A stretch of 64,000 nt of DNA. It comes from Tyto alba (taxonomy: Eukaryota > Chordata > Aves > Strigiformes > Tytonidae). The notes under the pieces are model-generated. The model was not told the DNA's origin and did not search any database. It saw only the letters and a program-made list of their open reading frames with translations. Both the position numbers and the translations under genes were made by a program. Of the stretch, positions 1 to 12,260 are shown piece by piece (the first letter of the stretch is position 1; each line of letters starts with the position of its first letter). Where the stretch lies: NCBI RefSeq assembly GCF_018691265.1, contig NW_024881321.1, positions 14,945,387 through 15,009,386 of the forward strand, read 5' to 3'.

Positions 1-521
1 TCTTGTCTAGATAGTTTTTTAATATCCCCAAGGACAAAGACCCCACAAGCTCTCTGGGCAGGGTCACATGCTCAGCCACTCTCACAGTAAAAAAGTGTTT
101 CCTGATGTTCAGAGGGAAATGCTTGTCTTTCAGTTTGTGCCCAGTACCTCTGGTCCTGTTGCTGGGCACCACTGAGAAGAACCTGTTTCTACACCCTCCC
201 TTCAGATGGTCTCTCTTCTCTGAGCCAAACAGTCCTACCTCTCTCAGTCTTACCTCATAGTAGAGGTGCTCCAGTCCCTTCATAACCTTTGAAGTCCTTC
301 ATTTGAGTCTCTAGCAGCATCTTATCTCTTATACTGGGGAGCCCAGAACTGGACACAGCACTCCAGGTGCAGCCTCACCAGTGCTGAGTAGAGGGGAAGG
401 ATCACCTCCCTTGACCTGCTGGCAACACTTTGCCTCATGCAGCCCAGGATACCATTAGCCTTCTTTGCTGCAAGGTCACACTGCTGGCTGATGTTCAACT
501 TGGTGTCCACCAGGACCCACA
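1..521 (-). mobile_element. CR1 LINE fragment (ORF2 C-terminus and 3' region)
   Basis: The minus strand translates from about 510 to 322 as the familiar CR1 reverse-transcriptase tail ([37 protein letters not shown]). It continues on the same strand with the FSVVPS/TRGTG-type region and the fixed phrase seen on the plus strand as cagtaaaaaagtgtttcctg. The 3' end runs off the left edge. The 5' break is near 521, where a second CR1 tail begins. Confidence 0.85.
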
Positions 522-605
522 GAAATCACAGAATGGTTGAGGTTGGAAGGGACCCCTAGAGGTCATCTTGTCCAAGCCCCCTGCTCAAGTAGAGTCACCT
601 ATTTG
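522..605 (-). mobile_element. CR1 LINE 3' end, short copy
   Basis: The plus strand reads aaatcacagaatggttgagg and continues through gttggaagggacccctagag to cccctgctcaag. This is the reverse complement of the conserved CR1 3' terminus with its ATTCTGTG tail. Its tail directly abuts the broken 5' end of the CR1 copy at 1-521. Confidence 0.8.
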
Positions 606-1194
606 TCCGTGCCCAAGCCCATGTCCTTAATTTACCAGTGCACAGGAATCCTTGAGAAGGTCCCGATTCTTCCCTCTCCAGGGGTTGAATTACCCTAATA
701 GTTTCCATTCACCTGAAGTATCAGAGATGCTGGATGGCTTGCATCTCTTGGCACATGAACACAACTCAGAGGGGCAAGAAGGTTAGCTGGAGTTGGTGAA
801 TCCTGATTTGGCTGGGAGTGTATGGGATATACATAAACTGTTCTCCAAAGATGCAATTAAATACCTCTAAATATCCCACAACAATTGCATGCCTGAATCA
901 GTACTGATGCTTGTCCTAAAGGTATCTAAAGACCCTTGTGAATCTCTCCATAATAGGAGGTATAATGAAACATGTGCAAGATAGCTTAAGGCCATGACCA
1001 TCTTGGGGGGTGTTTCTTAATGACTTGAAATTAAGTCAGATCCATTAGATTGACAAGTATTCCCTGTGAGATCTGACCGGACTGGGGTAGATGTAAGCTT
1101 TTTGGTGACTGAAAAGAGAAGACATAGAGGGATAATTTCATATGTTTAATGTCCACAAGCTATAGGTCCTGGGTGTTGTGTTTCAAGTCAGATC
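606..1194. other. Intron, no recognisable feature
   Basis: AT-rich intron sequence without an open frame, repeat or RNA gene that I can name. Confidence 0.5.
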
Positions 1195-1885
1195 TGGCCA
1201 TTTTGATTATTATTTTGACTCTCTGATAGCAGAATTTAAGTCAATCATTTCCAGAATACATGGATACATGTCCTCTATGACAGTGATTGAGAGACAGGAC
1301 TCTGGATGGGTGTAAGTAAGAGGTCGAGAGTTCAGAGTTGAAATCAAAGCTGAAGTCAAAGTCGTGGCCAAAGTCATTGCCGAAGTCAAAGTCGTGGCCG
1401 AAGTCATTTACTGTCAACAATTCTTTTACAATTATACAGTCTCTAACAATACTTGTCAACATTTGATTGGTCATTACCCTCTGTCCATAGTACACCAGAC
1501 AACTCATTGGCTACAAGTTAGTTACTGCTATCCTAAGCCTATTGGTTAATTAAATCTTACAAGCACAAACACAATGTCCTATACACTTTTAGCTCAAGGC
1601 AGAAAACTTTCCACTGTTTAAGAAACGGCCAGATATTTTCCTTTAACCGTAGCCTTGCATGTCTTCTTCAGACAAAGCTCAGCATCCTTATCTTGTTTTT
1701 CTACATTCCTGTTTGCTGCTCCCAAGGCTTCTGCCCAACCAAGGTCAAGATGTCCTCATGATTCACTAGCTGTACAGCACTCTCAGTTCTTCTTCCCAGC
1801 CGTCCTGCTACACTCTAAATCCCTTACTTGGCAGAACAGGCCAAACATCACCCAATGCCTCTGCAAATAGAGGTATTTTGCCCAC
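1195..1885 (-). mobile_element. Possible ERV LTR, antisense to plus strand
   Basis: This block differs from its surroundings: CpG-containing tandem units near 1352-1411, several CCAAT-like ATTGG motifs on the plus strand (gattggtca, cattggctac, tattggtta) and C-rich stretches typical of LTR U3. The ends are not resolved and no target duplication was found, so this is a composition-based guess. Confidence 0.35.
1352..1411. repeat. 30-bp tandem repeat, two copies
   Basis: GAAGTCAAAGTCGTGGCC followed by a/gAAGTCATT occurs at 1352-1381 and again at 1382-1411 with about three differences. A weaker partial unit precedes it (gaaatcaaagct at 1340). Confidence 0.8.
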
Positions 1886-2325
1886 CTTTTTTTCTGATAA
1901 CTACACAGGAAAACACTGTTTCCTTATTCATGATTTAGCCCCGGCCACCAAAGAGATGCATTGCATTGTGCTAATAGGGAGGTGCATAAAGTCACCTCAC
2001 ACGCTACCACATGCCATGGGCAAAATCCACTGGGAGTGCTTCTACAGTGAGTATCAAGGCAAATCTTTCTCGGTGCCTCCAAGAGAAACCAAAAGCAAAT
2101 GAAAGCAGGGAAAAATAATCCCCTCACATCTCCCTTTCCAAAGGCAGCAGATGCTCTAAAATTCACCAGGCAAGGTCTGCATTGTAGCAGACAGTGGGAT
2201 GGAGAGGGTGGCGGCTTTGTATGGCTTCCTCTGCTCGCTAGGCCTGCTAACAGGGATCCCATCTGCATGTGCAATTTTGGCATTTTCATATTTCCAAACA
2301 GTTGTTATGCAGATCTTTGGTACAT
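1886..2325. other. Intron, unassigned
   Basis: Moderately GC sequence with overlapping short open frames on both strands but no recognisable protein. It may be further retroelement-derived sequence between the possible LTR and the CR1 piece. Confidence 0.4.
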
Positions 2326-2455
2326 GGGGCAAAAGGACCCCAGGTCTGCCAAGCTGCTTTCCAGCTGGGTGACCCTCAGCATATACTGCTTCCTGGGGTT
2401 GCTCCTCTCCAGGTGCAGGACTTTGCAATTCCCCATGTTGAACTTCATGAGGTTA
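2326..2455 (-). mobile_element. CR1 LINE fragment
   Basis: On the minus strand it runs from AACCTCATGAAGTTCAACATG through caaagtcctgcacctggag to ggaaagcagcttggcagacc. This is the CR1 ORF2 segment that matches the plus-strand copy at 22600-22730. Confidence 0.8.
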
Positions 2456-3779
2456 ATTAATATTATTTAATTAATTATGATTTATCCCTCCAGAATGTTG
2501 TGTTGCCAGCTAAATATAACATATATATATATTTCTTAGGAAGTGAAAAAGTTCTTTTCAGTTTCAGTTTATTATTGTGTGAATCAAACTAAAAATCATA
2601 CTCTCTTTGCAGCTTATCAAATATATACCCAATGATGAACAATGAACTCTTGGAATATATTAAAATGACTGAAAATATTAAGTTCTCCAGTAGATAAACT
2701 AAGGATCTTAAAATTAATTGTTTTGTTTTCTGTTTTAAAAAGTAGTAGGTTTTTTTTTTTTTTTTTTACAAATAGCTAAATTCTGTCTGTTCCATTTAAG
2801 CAATAGAAAATGAAGGGTAAGTTTTGATGCATATTAGCAATATAAACACTGAAAAATTCAATTATTCATTCTTTATAGCCTGCCAGCCTCTTACATTGGT
2901 ATTCTAATTTTCTCAAGAAAACCCACCATGATGACAACCTCATTACTACGCTGGGTTAATGACTCTGATGAGAGATACTTTTTGTTGTTGTTGTTCCTGT
3001 TTACATATTCCATTATTCTTTTCCTTTTGAATCTTCCGAAAAGGGCAAAAAAAAAGGAAAACAGAGATGGTCATTGGTACACAATGTTGACTTAAAGCTA
3101 ATGGAATATACTTATTAGTGTATTTTACAGTTAAGATAAATTATGCTATTGCAGTTTCCCATTGCTAACTAAAGAATGGCTGGGAAAATTCTGGATTATA
3201 CCAACACATATTTTTATGTTTTGTTTTGTTTTGTTTTGTTTTTTTTTTTTTAAAAAAAAACACTAAATATGTTTATTTTTTGGAAAAAAAATGACTCCAG
3301 AAAGTATAAGAAAGAATACTGCAATATATGCATGGAACTGAGTAAACACATTACAATCATCTATCTCAGTAAAATCACTCACTTATGATACTTGAAAACA
3401 CTATAATTGCATGGCTGAGACAGAACTGTTACTTAAATAGAACAGGCAAGATTTCAGAGGACAGCTGTAGATATCTGAATAAAAGTGGTAGGCAGACAGC
3501 TGCTTGGAATGCCAGAGGCATAATTTATTTTGGCTTATCATCCTCCGGAGGTATTTTAGGGCTCTGACTACATGATTCTTTAATCTAACATAACAAATAT
3601 CCTCATGGAAAACATACAGGTGAAAACAAACTAGCGCTAAAGGCAGAAGAAACTCATACAGAGGACTGGTGAGGACAGATATATGACATTATCAGTAAAA
3701 AGAGTAGGACTGAAAAAGGGACAGTCCATTTCTCACTTCTCAGTTCATCTTTTGGGAACATCTACTTATTTCCTGAGTA
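2456..3779. other. AT-rich intron with homopolymers
   Basis: There is a T run at 2750-2767 and a (GTTTT)n stretch followed by T and A runs at about 3218-3262. No gene or named element was seen. Confidence 0.5.
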
Positions 3780-4390
3780 ATAACATCACGTGTATGCTCC
3801 TACTTCAGGGGGGCTGCTCCTGAAGTCAGACCAGGGCTGTGGACATCCCTGGTCTGTGGTGTCAGACAGTGGAACCAGCTGGGTTTTTAACCTCCAGCCC
3901 TGGGGCTGCAACTTGAAAGCCAGCTACTGGGGGGGACCAGTGTGAGTGAGGAGGGCAGAAGGGCTGTGCCGGTGCTCAGGGGGGATCCACAAGCATGCGT
4001 GTGAACCTGGAGAGTGCAATGTTTGTGCTGCATAGTGACTGCTCAAGAGGAGGGGGGGATGTGGCTGTGTGTGTGCCTGTGCCTTGTGCAAGTCCTGAGG
4101 GTGGGCACTGCTGGGGGCAGCGCCTGGTCTGTGGCCCTCTGCATGACCATGTGTCCATGTCCTACGTGTATTTATGCGTGCCTGTCTCTGCCACACACAC
4201 TTAACTTCACTCCTGATTGATCCTGCTAATGGGAAATGGCAGAAGCATCACTCAGCCTGAGCAGAGTCCTCGGGTCCCCAGGAGCACAGCGATGGCCTCC
4301 AGCTTCTGGGCAGGAGGATCCTGGGCTGGGGCGGCTGGAGCCAGTGACTGTTCCAACTTTCCTTAATAGTTTGTAAGCATAAGACTATTC
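3780..4390. other. GC-rich block of unknown origin
   Basis: About 600 bp of clearly GC-rich sequence in AT-rich intron, with G runs (ggggggg near 3930 and 4050) and repeated tgtgtg/gcctgtg stretches. Short open frames exist on both strands but none resembles a known protein. It could be an old LTR or another inserted sequence; I cannot name it. Confidence 0.4.
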
Positions 4391-6192
4391 ACTTGTATTC
4401 TAATATCTGAATAGGAATAAGAAAATATATTAAGTTCTTATTAAAAAGAAAAAAGCTTACCAAAAGTTTATTATGAAGATGATCTATCATTAAATGCAGG
4501 AAGCCCTGGCCATGAATTTATTTCCATGCTGGATTAAGGAACATCTTAAATATAACAGATAGGGTGGGGTATTTTACCATGCCACCATCTCAAAATTTGA
4601 AGAGAAACCTCAATAATTCATATTACTTATATATATGAGTATATATACACAAATACATCTATGTATACTTACAAATTATGCATATTTACATAAAATTTTG
4701 TTCCAAAATGCACATCAGGGAGAAATATTCTGTAATAAACTCACTGGACATTTTTTTTTTCTTTTCTTTTTTTTTTTTTTTAATACCATACCTTTTAAGT
4801 AGGTTTTGCTGTTTGTGTATTATACAAGTACTATAAGCACTAACATTCTGAAAATTACTCAGTTACTGTACATTGTATATTTTGAATAAAATTGCAAGTA
4901 AGATGAAGACATTTTCTCAATATAGTTATGTACTTCAAATGAACAGATAACGAGTGCTGTCAAATGTTTTATGTATGTGAAGACAAAGTGGTTTGCAGTA
5001 ATTTCCACAACTTGTAAAATGCCATAAAGCAATCTTAAGGGATTTTACTTTTTTTCTTTTTTTTTTTTTTTTTTTATGCATTTCCACTGAACTGAAAATG
5101 AAGGTAGTAGTTACAGACATCTCAGACACATATCTTAAAAAGTAAGAAGAATTGTATAAGAGGAAGAACATGATCTTTCCCTATTTTTGCCTTTATGTAG
5201 AATATTTACAATAGGTTGTCCACTATTTATTTCAGTATTTAAAAAGTATGCCTATATGAGAATGAAAAATACAAAATTAAAATAAGTAAGGTTTAAGTGA
5301 CGTGTGCTGTGAGAAATGTCTTGCTAGAAACTTAATAAAAAAAAAAAATCCCAGAAAAAAAAGGACATCTTAAAAGTTCACCAGAGCAAAAGAGTAACTT
5401 CATGTAGCTATATTAGATGACATTCCTGTGAAATATGATATATAAGTAATAAACTCCATTTGATAAACCGTATTTGTAAAGAAAAAAGGAATATTACAAA
5501 TGACTGAAAACCGTTAAAGAAAAGGCAAAATATGCAATGTGGGAGTTTAAGAAACAATGACTGGACACCTCACAATTTCAGATTTCAAAAGACTTTTTTT
5601 TTAATATATTTGTAGTAATATCAAGGATCTTTCAAAAAAATATATAAATAATGAAAGGACTTAATATTGCTTGGTATTGACTAATGATGCACCTCAGCTA
5701 TTTTCCCTCAGAGCAATTTTTGTGATAGTTTTCCATCTAGTCACAAGATTAATGAAAAACATGCATTTAGTTTCAATGTTTCAGTAAATCAACTGTTCCC
5801 TCTCCTTGTTAATGACCTGTCACATTTTTATGGAAGTGTTTCTTGATCATTTAATTTTTCACTGCTTTTTCTCTTGTATTTACTAACAGACTGTGATTCA
5901 GTAAATAATGATCTAACCTGGGATTATTTTAAAAGTAATATACCTCTGTATTTTTGGATCATGTTTACCCTGATACTTTAGTTTTCTTCTGTTTTCTATT
6001 TTCTGCAGGTTATTCTTGTCCCTTATTATTCTACCTGCTAGGTAGTGAGACAGGTTAGAACACCTCATGAGAAATCAATCAGTATTCTGCCATCAGTATA
6101 ACATTGTTCAATTATTGATACTAATCTCCTCTTGCTGTGCAAGTATATTTTCCTCATGGTAATTTTCCGTAGCACTAACATAGATCATATAC
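4391..6192. other. AT-rich intron with homopolymers
   Basis: T-rich tracts lie at 4750-4781 and 5052-5076. No gene or named repeat was recognised. Confidence 0.5.
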
Positions 6193-6197
6193 ACCAT

Positions 6198-7093
6198 TGT
6201 GAGAGCTGAATTGTAACTCCCTGAAACACGCTCTGAGAAAACCAGCCTGAGAGAAACAGGGGATGAGAAAAACAGCCTGACAAAGAGAAAAGTGGTGGGG
6301 GGGAGTGGAGGCCATTTGTGTGGAGGAATGCCTCAAACACTTGCAAGTAACAAAACTACAGTGACAGGGTGGATAATGTGGAATCTGGAGCTGACGAGGC
6401 TGCCTGATTAGCACAAGATACAGATGGAAAAGGGGGCCCTGTGAAGGCAGGACAGCTCTGCTCTGGTCCATCTTGTAAAGTTTCAAGGGCCATCTGTCCA
6501 GTGAATGACCTCTGCTTCATTATCCACGAAATGTATATTAAAATTGACACTCCTGAATATGCTAACGAATACTAACAAAATCATGTTAATTACATCATCC
6601 CATAAAGCACCTTACTCCTACCCATACGTGTGATATGTAGGTATGTGGTTCAGACTAGGGGAAAGACACAAGGAAAGTATGTATAAATTGAGGGGGATTG
6701 AGAAGTGAAGCAGGCAAGTCTGCAGGCAAGCAATAGATAGAAAGAAAAAAAGAAGACATGAAGAAGTGAAGAAGACAGATGCATTCCTGACAAACTCGTC
6801 TGGGACCAATGCAGGACCCCAGAACAGTGATCTTTGCTTCTCTACTCTCTCTATCTCTCTTCTTTTCTTTTTACCCTTTTTTCCTTATTATCATTATGTA
6901 ATGCAAGACATACTATAGGGCTTACCATGATTCATTATATACTTAGCTAATTATCATGTATCCAACTAGTACATTGTGGGAAATTGATAAATGTTTGTGC
7001 GTGGACTCCAAGACTTGTCTCACCATCATCCACTTCATTGGGGATTTACAAATCTAGAGTCACTTGTCTCCCCTGTCTGAGCAGGACGTGATA
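6198..7093 (+). mobile_element. Probable solo ERV LTR (5-bp duplication ACCAT)
   Basis: The block starts TGTGAGAGCTGAATTG at 6198 and is flanked by ACCAT at 6193-6197 and 7094-7098, a perfect 5-bp duplication. Inside are a TATA box (TATAAAT, 6682-6688), an A-rich purine leader and a pyrimidine-rich stretch (ctctctctatctctctt) near 6845, in the order expected of U3, R and U5. The 3' end GTGATA is not a clean CA, so the end is slightly uncertain. It lies antisense to KLHL1. Confidence 0.65.
6682..6688 (+). promoter_or_regulatory. LTR TATA box
   Basis: TATAAAT sits within the probable LTR at 6198-7093, about 485 bp from its start. Confidence 0.45.
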
Positions 7094-7098
7094 ACCAT

Positions 7099-9782
7099 GT
7101 TCTATCACATGGCTTTTGTTCTGCATTTGGGATTCCAAGATGGCTGCAAGAAGTCGGTGTTTTATCCATTCTTACAAACTGGTGTATGCCTACTTCTTGC
7201 ATTTACTCATTTATTTCAGTCTAGCATCTTCTTTTCTATGTGCATTTAGACAGTTTTTGTATACTACTATATTATTAAATCCTCTAATCCAAATTAAAGA
7301 AGTTAGTATGATGATATAAAAGGGTAAGATGAATGGAAAATTGTCAGAAGCATATATCTCTATTCTATTAATACATCTCATTCTATTAATGTAAACACAG
7401 AGAAAATGTTATATATACTTTTCAAATTAAATTAATAAATAAAGGTGTGTGGAAACAGAGATTTAAATGAGGTTTTGTACATTTAGGAAATTGAAATTAC
7501 AAAATAATCTAACTTTGTTCCTCTTAATTCTATCCAGTTCATACTATGCTGCATTAAATTTGCACATCAGGCATAATTCCAGTCACTGGCTGCTGGAGTT
7601 TAACTATCACCTCTTTTTTTTATGGAAAGGAAGATAACTATAGAACAGATTTCAAAACAAACTCGATTTAGCATACCAGGCTACTTTTTATGTCATGGGC
7701 CACATAGCCTTCAAATAGTTTCATAATACTAGCACTTACCCGCTGTTTTATATGCTAGCTAATAAATTGTTAATTTGCTTAGCTCATCCAGCTCTTATTT
7801 ATAACTCTCATATTTGGTAGCAAACATCAGGAGGCATTAAAAATACATCATTGTGAATTGCAGTCATCCATGTCATCATTTCAGTGGAGAAAGTTGTGGA
7901 AAAAAAAATTATTAATTATTGAGGACAGATAATACAGTATCAGCATCATTTCCTGGCCCAAATATTGAGGCGTACTCAGTGACTTTCCAAAATACACAAC
8001 CAGCACTCACGTCTCCTGAACTGACGTCTGGAAGCAAGACTCACTGGGCATAAAAGCTCGTCAAGGTTACAGCAGCATCACAAGAAGGGTGAGCTGAGCA
8101 GATGCAAGTCAAGGCTGCACAGCTGCAGATCCAGAGTTATTGGGAACACATATTACATTAGCTGTAACAAAGGCTCCTACCATGCAGATGCTGCTCTGCC
8201 ATACCAGACTCCCTTTCAAAGCAGTTTTTATCTGCTGAAAATGTGTATTATCCATGGTACTTTTGTCTTCAGAGTTCACATCGACAGAGGGCTGAACATC
8301 TCTGGTGCTGCACTCTCTCCTGATGCTACAGAAAAAAATCTCTTCTGCCTGACCTGAATCTGCAAAACAGGCTGTGTGTTGATACACACTGCAACGGTGC
8401 TATACTCTGTACTGTCATGCTAAATATTTCTGTATTTTGATTTGCTATATGAATGAAGAACAGATCTGTATAGTAAGCTAGAACAAATACAGCTGCACCT
8501 AAATTGGGTTTATGGTCATTTTCACTACCTGAATACTTAAAGAGTTCATTGTCATTTGCCCTAAGTAAGAGGAAATTTGTTTTTCAGTTACTTTATTATC
8601 CAAAAGCAGTTCTCTGTGCAAATCTATTCCTAACATTTAGCTACACAAACATTTATAACTGTTAAAAAGACAAAAATAATCTGCAGCTATAATAAGAAAA
8701 TACAGTGGTTCTTTTCTCATCATCTTCCTATTCTCTCAACATTTATTTTTCACACGAGCACAGAAGTCTTACATCTTTCTCACTGGTGTAACTTCATGGG
8801 AAAAAAATAAAATGTCATTTTTCAGATGTTACATCACAGCTATTTAGTGAAATACTGTTTAGTGAAAACTTCAATAACTATACCCATAAATAGAGTTGTG
8901 AAATACTGAAGACCTAAATTGATATTATACTTTTTTTTAAGTACAGTTTATTTTATATTAGAACTAATGTTTCTGAAGGCACATTCTTCAGTCTAAATAT
9001 GGATATGAAAATGTGAGATCCTGTGGAATTGCTAGTGAATTTCAAGAAAAATAATAATAAAAGCCTTTCTGAGTATATAGGCTTATAACACAGCTAGCTT
9101 TTAGTTCAAATATTTTATTTAATTCCATTCAAGAAATCAGTGCATTAGACTTCTTACCCGAAATAAAAGCACATCCTCATAATTCTTATTCCCAACAAAT
9201 AACAACATACTTTAATAAAAACTACACCACTTCCTACTTCTATTCATGGTAAAATGAGGATAAACTCACCTTCCTTTAGTTGTTGACAAAGTTGTGATCT
9301 AGTTTAAGCTAGTTTTCTAGGTTTTTTCTCTAGAAGATTGATAAATTTCTTCATCGGAAGACAATGGACCATCCATAACATTTCAGACAACTATTTAAGG
9401 ATGGAATAAAATGCATATCAAACTGTCTTTTTTTCATTGATTAGAAAAAGTGAATACATATTTGACTTATAATTGAAACATAATTTCTAGAAAGCTATAA
9501 TTAAGGTAAATGTATGGCACTAGATTTTTTGTTAAAATTATTTCTGGAAATTTTAATAACTTTTAACAAAGAATTCCCTCAAAACCCTATTTATTTTCTC
9601 TAACAGTATTATATTTTTCCTTAAATGTCAGTAGATTTTCATTGGACCAAAAGCTTTGGCAGCATTTCTTGACTGATTTAGACACCCCCACCCAAGTCTT
9701 GGAATAGACAGTTATTTCACTATTTTCTAATAAAGAAAATGGAACATATAACTTTTATAAAGTAATAAATATCCTCTAATAC
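7099..9782. other. Intron, no recognisable feature
   Basis: AT-rich. An open frame on the minus strand at 8109-8387 (92 codons) has no familiar sequence and no splice context supporting it. Confidence 0.5.
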
Positions 9783-9969
9783 CTTTGTTGTTATCCATTC
9801 CTCCAACAGCATAAAGTGTCCCAACTGTAGATTTTCTAGGCTTAGTTCTTGGACTTTGCATGAGAGTTCTTCTCTCTGGTAAAAGATGGTATTTCATGGC
9901 TTCCAGAATAAGCTTCTGGCATTCTAGGTCATCCTTAAAAAGTGCATGGTTTTCTAGGTCAGCCAATAT
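9783..9969 (-). CDS. KLHL1: KLHL1 internal exon (end of BACK, start of Kelch blade 1)
   Basis: The acceptor (cattcacAG at 9971-9970) precedes ATA TTG GCT GAC, giving [12 protein letters not shown] in phase 0, which continues exactly from the PPQ end of the exon at 33174-33386. The 187-nt exon reads through [20 protein letters not shown] and the linker [12 protein letters not shown] to [11 protein letters not shown]. It ends in phase 1 at AAAG before the donor GTATTA (9782-9777). The first part closes the BACK domain; LYAVGG is the first beta strand and di-glycine of Kelch repeat 1. [12 protein letters not shown] and MDNNK fit KLHL1 and not KLHL5, which I remember as LLADLENSPMF and MDAMK. Skipping this exon would shift the frame. 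The polypyrimidine tract before the acceptor is poor. No later Kelch exon was recognised at positions below 9783. Confidence 0.93.
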
Positions 9970-10624
9970 CTGTGAATGACATGATTGTGAATCAAAAATG
10001 CTAGAAATTTCTAGAAAAGTAATACCATGTAATGAGAGAAGATCACAAAACAGATGTCATAAGTATGTCACTTCAGTGAAGAATATAGGGGTTTGCAGGG
10101 CTATTTTTCTTAAAAGAAGGACAGGAAAGTAAATATTTAATTGATTTTTAAAACACTACGTAACTTTTAGATCACTGTTTCACCACCCTTTAAAACTACA
10201 ATCTTACTACTCTTACCAAAGACATTGAAGAAAATTAAGTATTCTCTTGTAGAGGACCCAGAAGGCACCTCTTTGCAAGCATCCTGAATGTGCAGTCATA
10301 TAACATGACAACATTCTACAGTATTTTATATAACACTTTCCAGGATCATCCCTTATTTCTAAAACCAAACCAAAACAAAAATATTTGTCAAAATTAAGGA
10401 TTAATAATCCAGATAATGTAGCTATTTTTACAATTGGCATCAAAACTATAATCAATAGTTACCAAAACAAATGCTCAGTACATACAGCTGAAAGAATATG
10501 CTATTATGCTTCCAAGGAAGAAAGCTACAAGTTGTAAATGTTACGTGTTTAATTCACTTGCCTGTATGCACATATCTACTGGCTTTTGAGATGCTGTAAA
10601 TCACCCTGTAAATTTTCAAGATCC

Positions 10625-10742
10625 CACTGGACTAAGCAACCTTATCTAACCTCATAGCTGAACTAGCTTTGAGCAGGAGGTTAGACTAGAGACCTCCTGA
10701 GGTTTACTCCCACCTGAATGATTCTGTCATTCTGTGATCTCA
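10625..10742 (+). mobile_element. CR1 LINE 3' end, old copy
   Basis: TTTGAGCAGGAGGTTAGACTA is followed by gacctcctgaggt and cacctgaatgattctgtcat, the standard CR1 3' terminus and ATTCTGTG tail. The copy is truncated at its 5' end. Confidence 0.75.
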
Positions 10743-11869
10743 CTGATGTCAGGCCAGAAGAGTGCAATGCCTATGTAGATTTTGTGCCATATCTGCCAGA
10801 CCCATGTAGATATCTCAGATACCCTAAGGCATCAGAATTTGAACAAATTTCAGTGTTTATGTTTGAGCAACTGAGTATTACCTCTAGACACTGATCCCTA
10901 TATTCTGCTGACTGTCAAATTAGAGCAGGTTTTAATTGCAAACGGCAGTATAACTGTACAGTCTGATAGGTTTCTAGATCTCATAGAACAACTATCTGGG
11001 AGATCCAGACATTTTCAGAGAAGCAGCTAAAGGCAAGGAGAATTTAGTTCCCAGAGTCTATGAGAAGGTATCTCCCTCACAGACACATATATGCAAATGT
11101 ATGCAAACTGTTCTGCAGTTGCCTAAACACAGGCAGCTATATTCCTTTTAAGGACTCACAGCAATTTAATCTGGACTTCAATGGCTGCTGAAGAATGCAT
11201 GAATGTCCTTTGTCAATCTGTCAGCCTTTAGCAGATAACACGTGTTCTGTGACATCTAAAATATTAATAGCTTGAACATGTAGACAGAAGACTCCTGCTT
11301 CTGATTTCAGGTGTCAGTCATTAAATGATTCTATTCACATCCAAAGAAAGGCATTATACACTGCAGTATCTCAACTGGTGATCCAGAACTCTTATTTTAC
11401 ATGGCTGATGACCTAACAGACAATAGATCTGCTTATTAACAGAGGTGAATAGGGAGGTTCATCTAGCCTAGATAAAATATGTCTCTGACTGTGACCATAA
11501 GTCAATGTCTAGGGAGAAAACCATAAGATTATTTTCAGATAAATAGTAATTCCCCTTAATATTCCCCCCCAATGTCCAAATTTCAGATCAGGGATGTTCT
11601 GAGGTGGATGTCTTTTTCATGCATTTTATAATTCTTGAGGGCCTTATCTTCCATGAACTAGTTCAATCTTCCTTTGAACTCATGTAAATATGTTGCATAC
11701 ACAATATGTTTTCAGAACCAATTTGGCCTATTACTTGCTGCATATGACAGTTTACCTCCGTTTGTTTCAAACATGGCTTCTGTTGCTTCATTTGCTTTCC
11801 TTCAATTCGTTTAATTAATTTCTTTCTTTCAGTGCCCCCTAATTCTTCTATTGAAAGAGAAAATGAATA
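10743..11869. other. Intron, no recognisable feature
   Basis: No coding or repeat signature recognised. Confidence 0.45.
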
Positions 11870-12260
11870 ACTGAGCCCTGCCATATCAAGTTCCTTATAA
11901 TACTTTAGACTTCATTCATATTCTCCATTAGTTGACCGTTTTCTGGACTGAGGAACCCTAGCTTAGTTAATCATTGCTCATATGAAAGAAGAGTCATCTT
12001 TTATCACCCTTGTTAGCTTTTTCTGAATATTTCAGTTTTGTTAGATTCTTTTTGTGAAGGGAGAAGAACTGCACACATTATTAAATATACTGGCAAACTG
12101 TGAATTCTTTTGATGGCATAATGATGTGCTCTGCTTTCTTGTCTTTTTCTTTTCTAATAACTTGTAATTTTTGATTTTTTCTTTTTGACTACTACAGATC
12201 TTGAAGCTGACTTTTCCAGAAATTCATGTTTCATAGACCCAAAGTTTCATTCCTGAATGG
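11870..12260 (-). mobile_element. Ancient CR1-like fragment
   Basis: The plus strand keeps an order of phrases seen in old CR1 copies: gactgaggaaccctagctta, a tcattgctcatatgaaagaa stretch, ttttctgaatatttcagttt, then gaagaactgcacacattatt. It is strongly diverged and the limits are approximate. Confidence 0.45.

Larger units (their letters stand above)
1..9782 (-). other. KLHL1: KLHL1 downstream intron (partial)
   Basis: Everything on the minus strand after the donor at 9782 lies in the next intron. The following Kelch exon, which should start with the rest of blade 1, was not recognised, so the intron most likely runs off the window. I cannot exclude a short missed exon. It contains two CR1 pieces at the left edge, an ERV-like LTR at 6198-7093 and a GC-rich block at 3.8-4.4 kb. 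Confidence 0.75.

Noticed and set aside
8109..8387. 92-codon minus-strand open frame
   Set aside because: No recognisable domain, no matching splice signals and no link to the Kelch sequence expected next in KLHL1.
9727..9780. Extension of the KLHL1 open frame past the donor
   Set aside because: The reading after MDNNKG ([10 protein letters not shown]) is intron; Kelch homology stops at the GTATTA donor.
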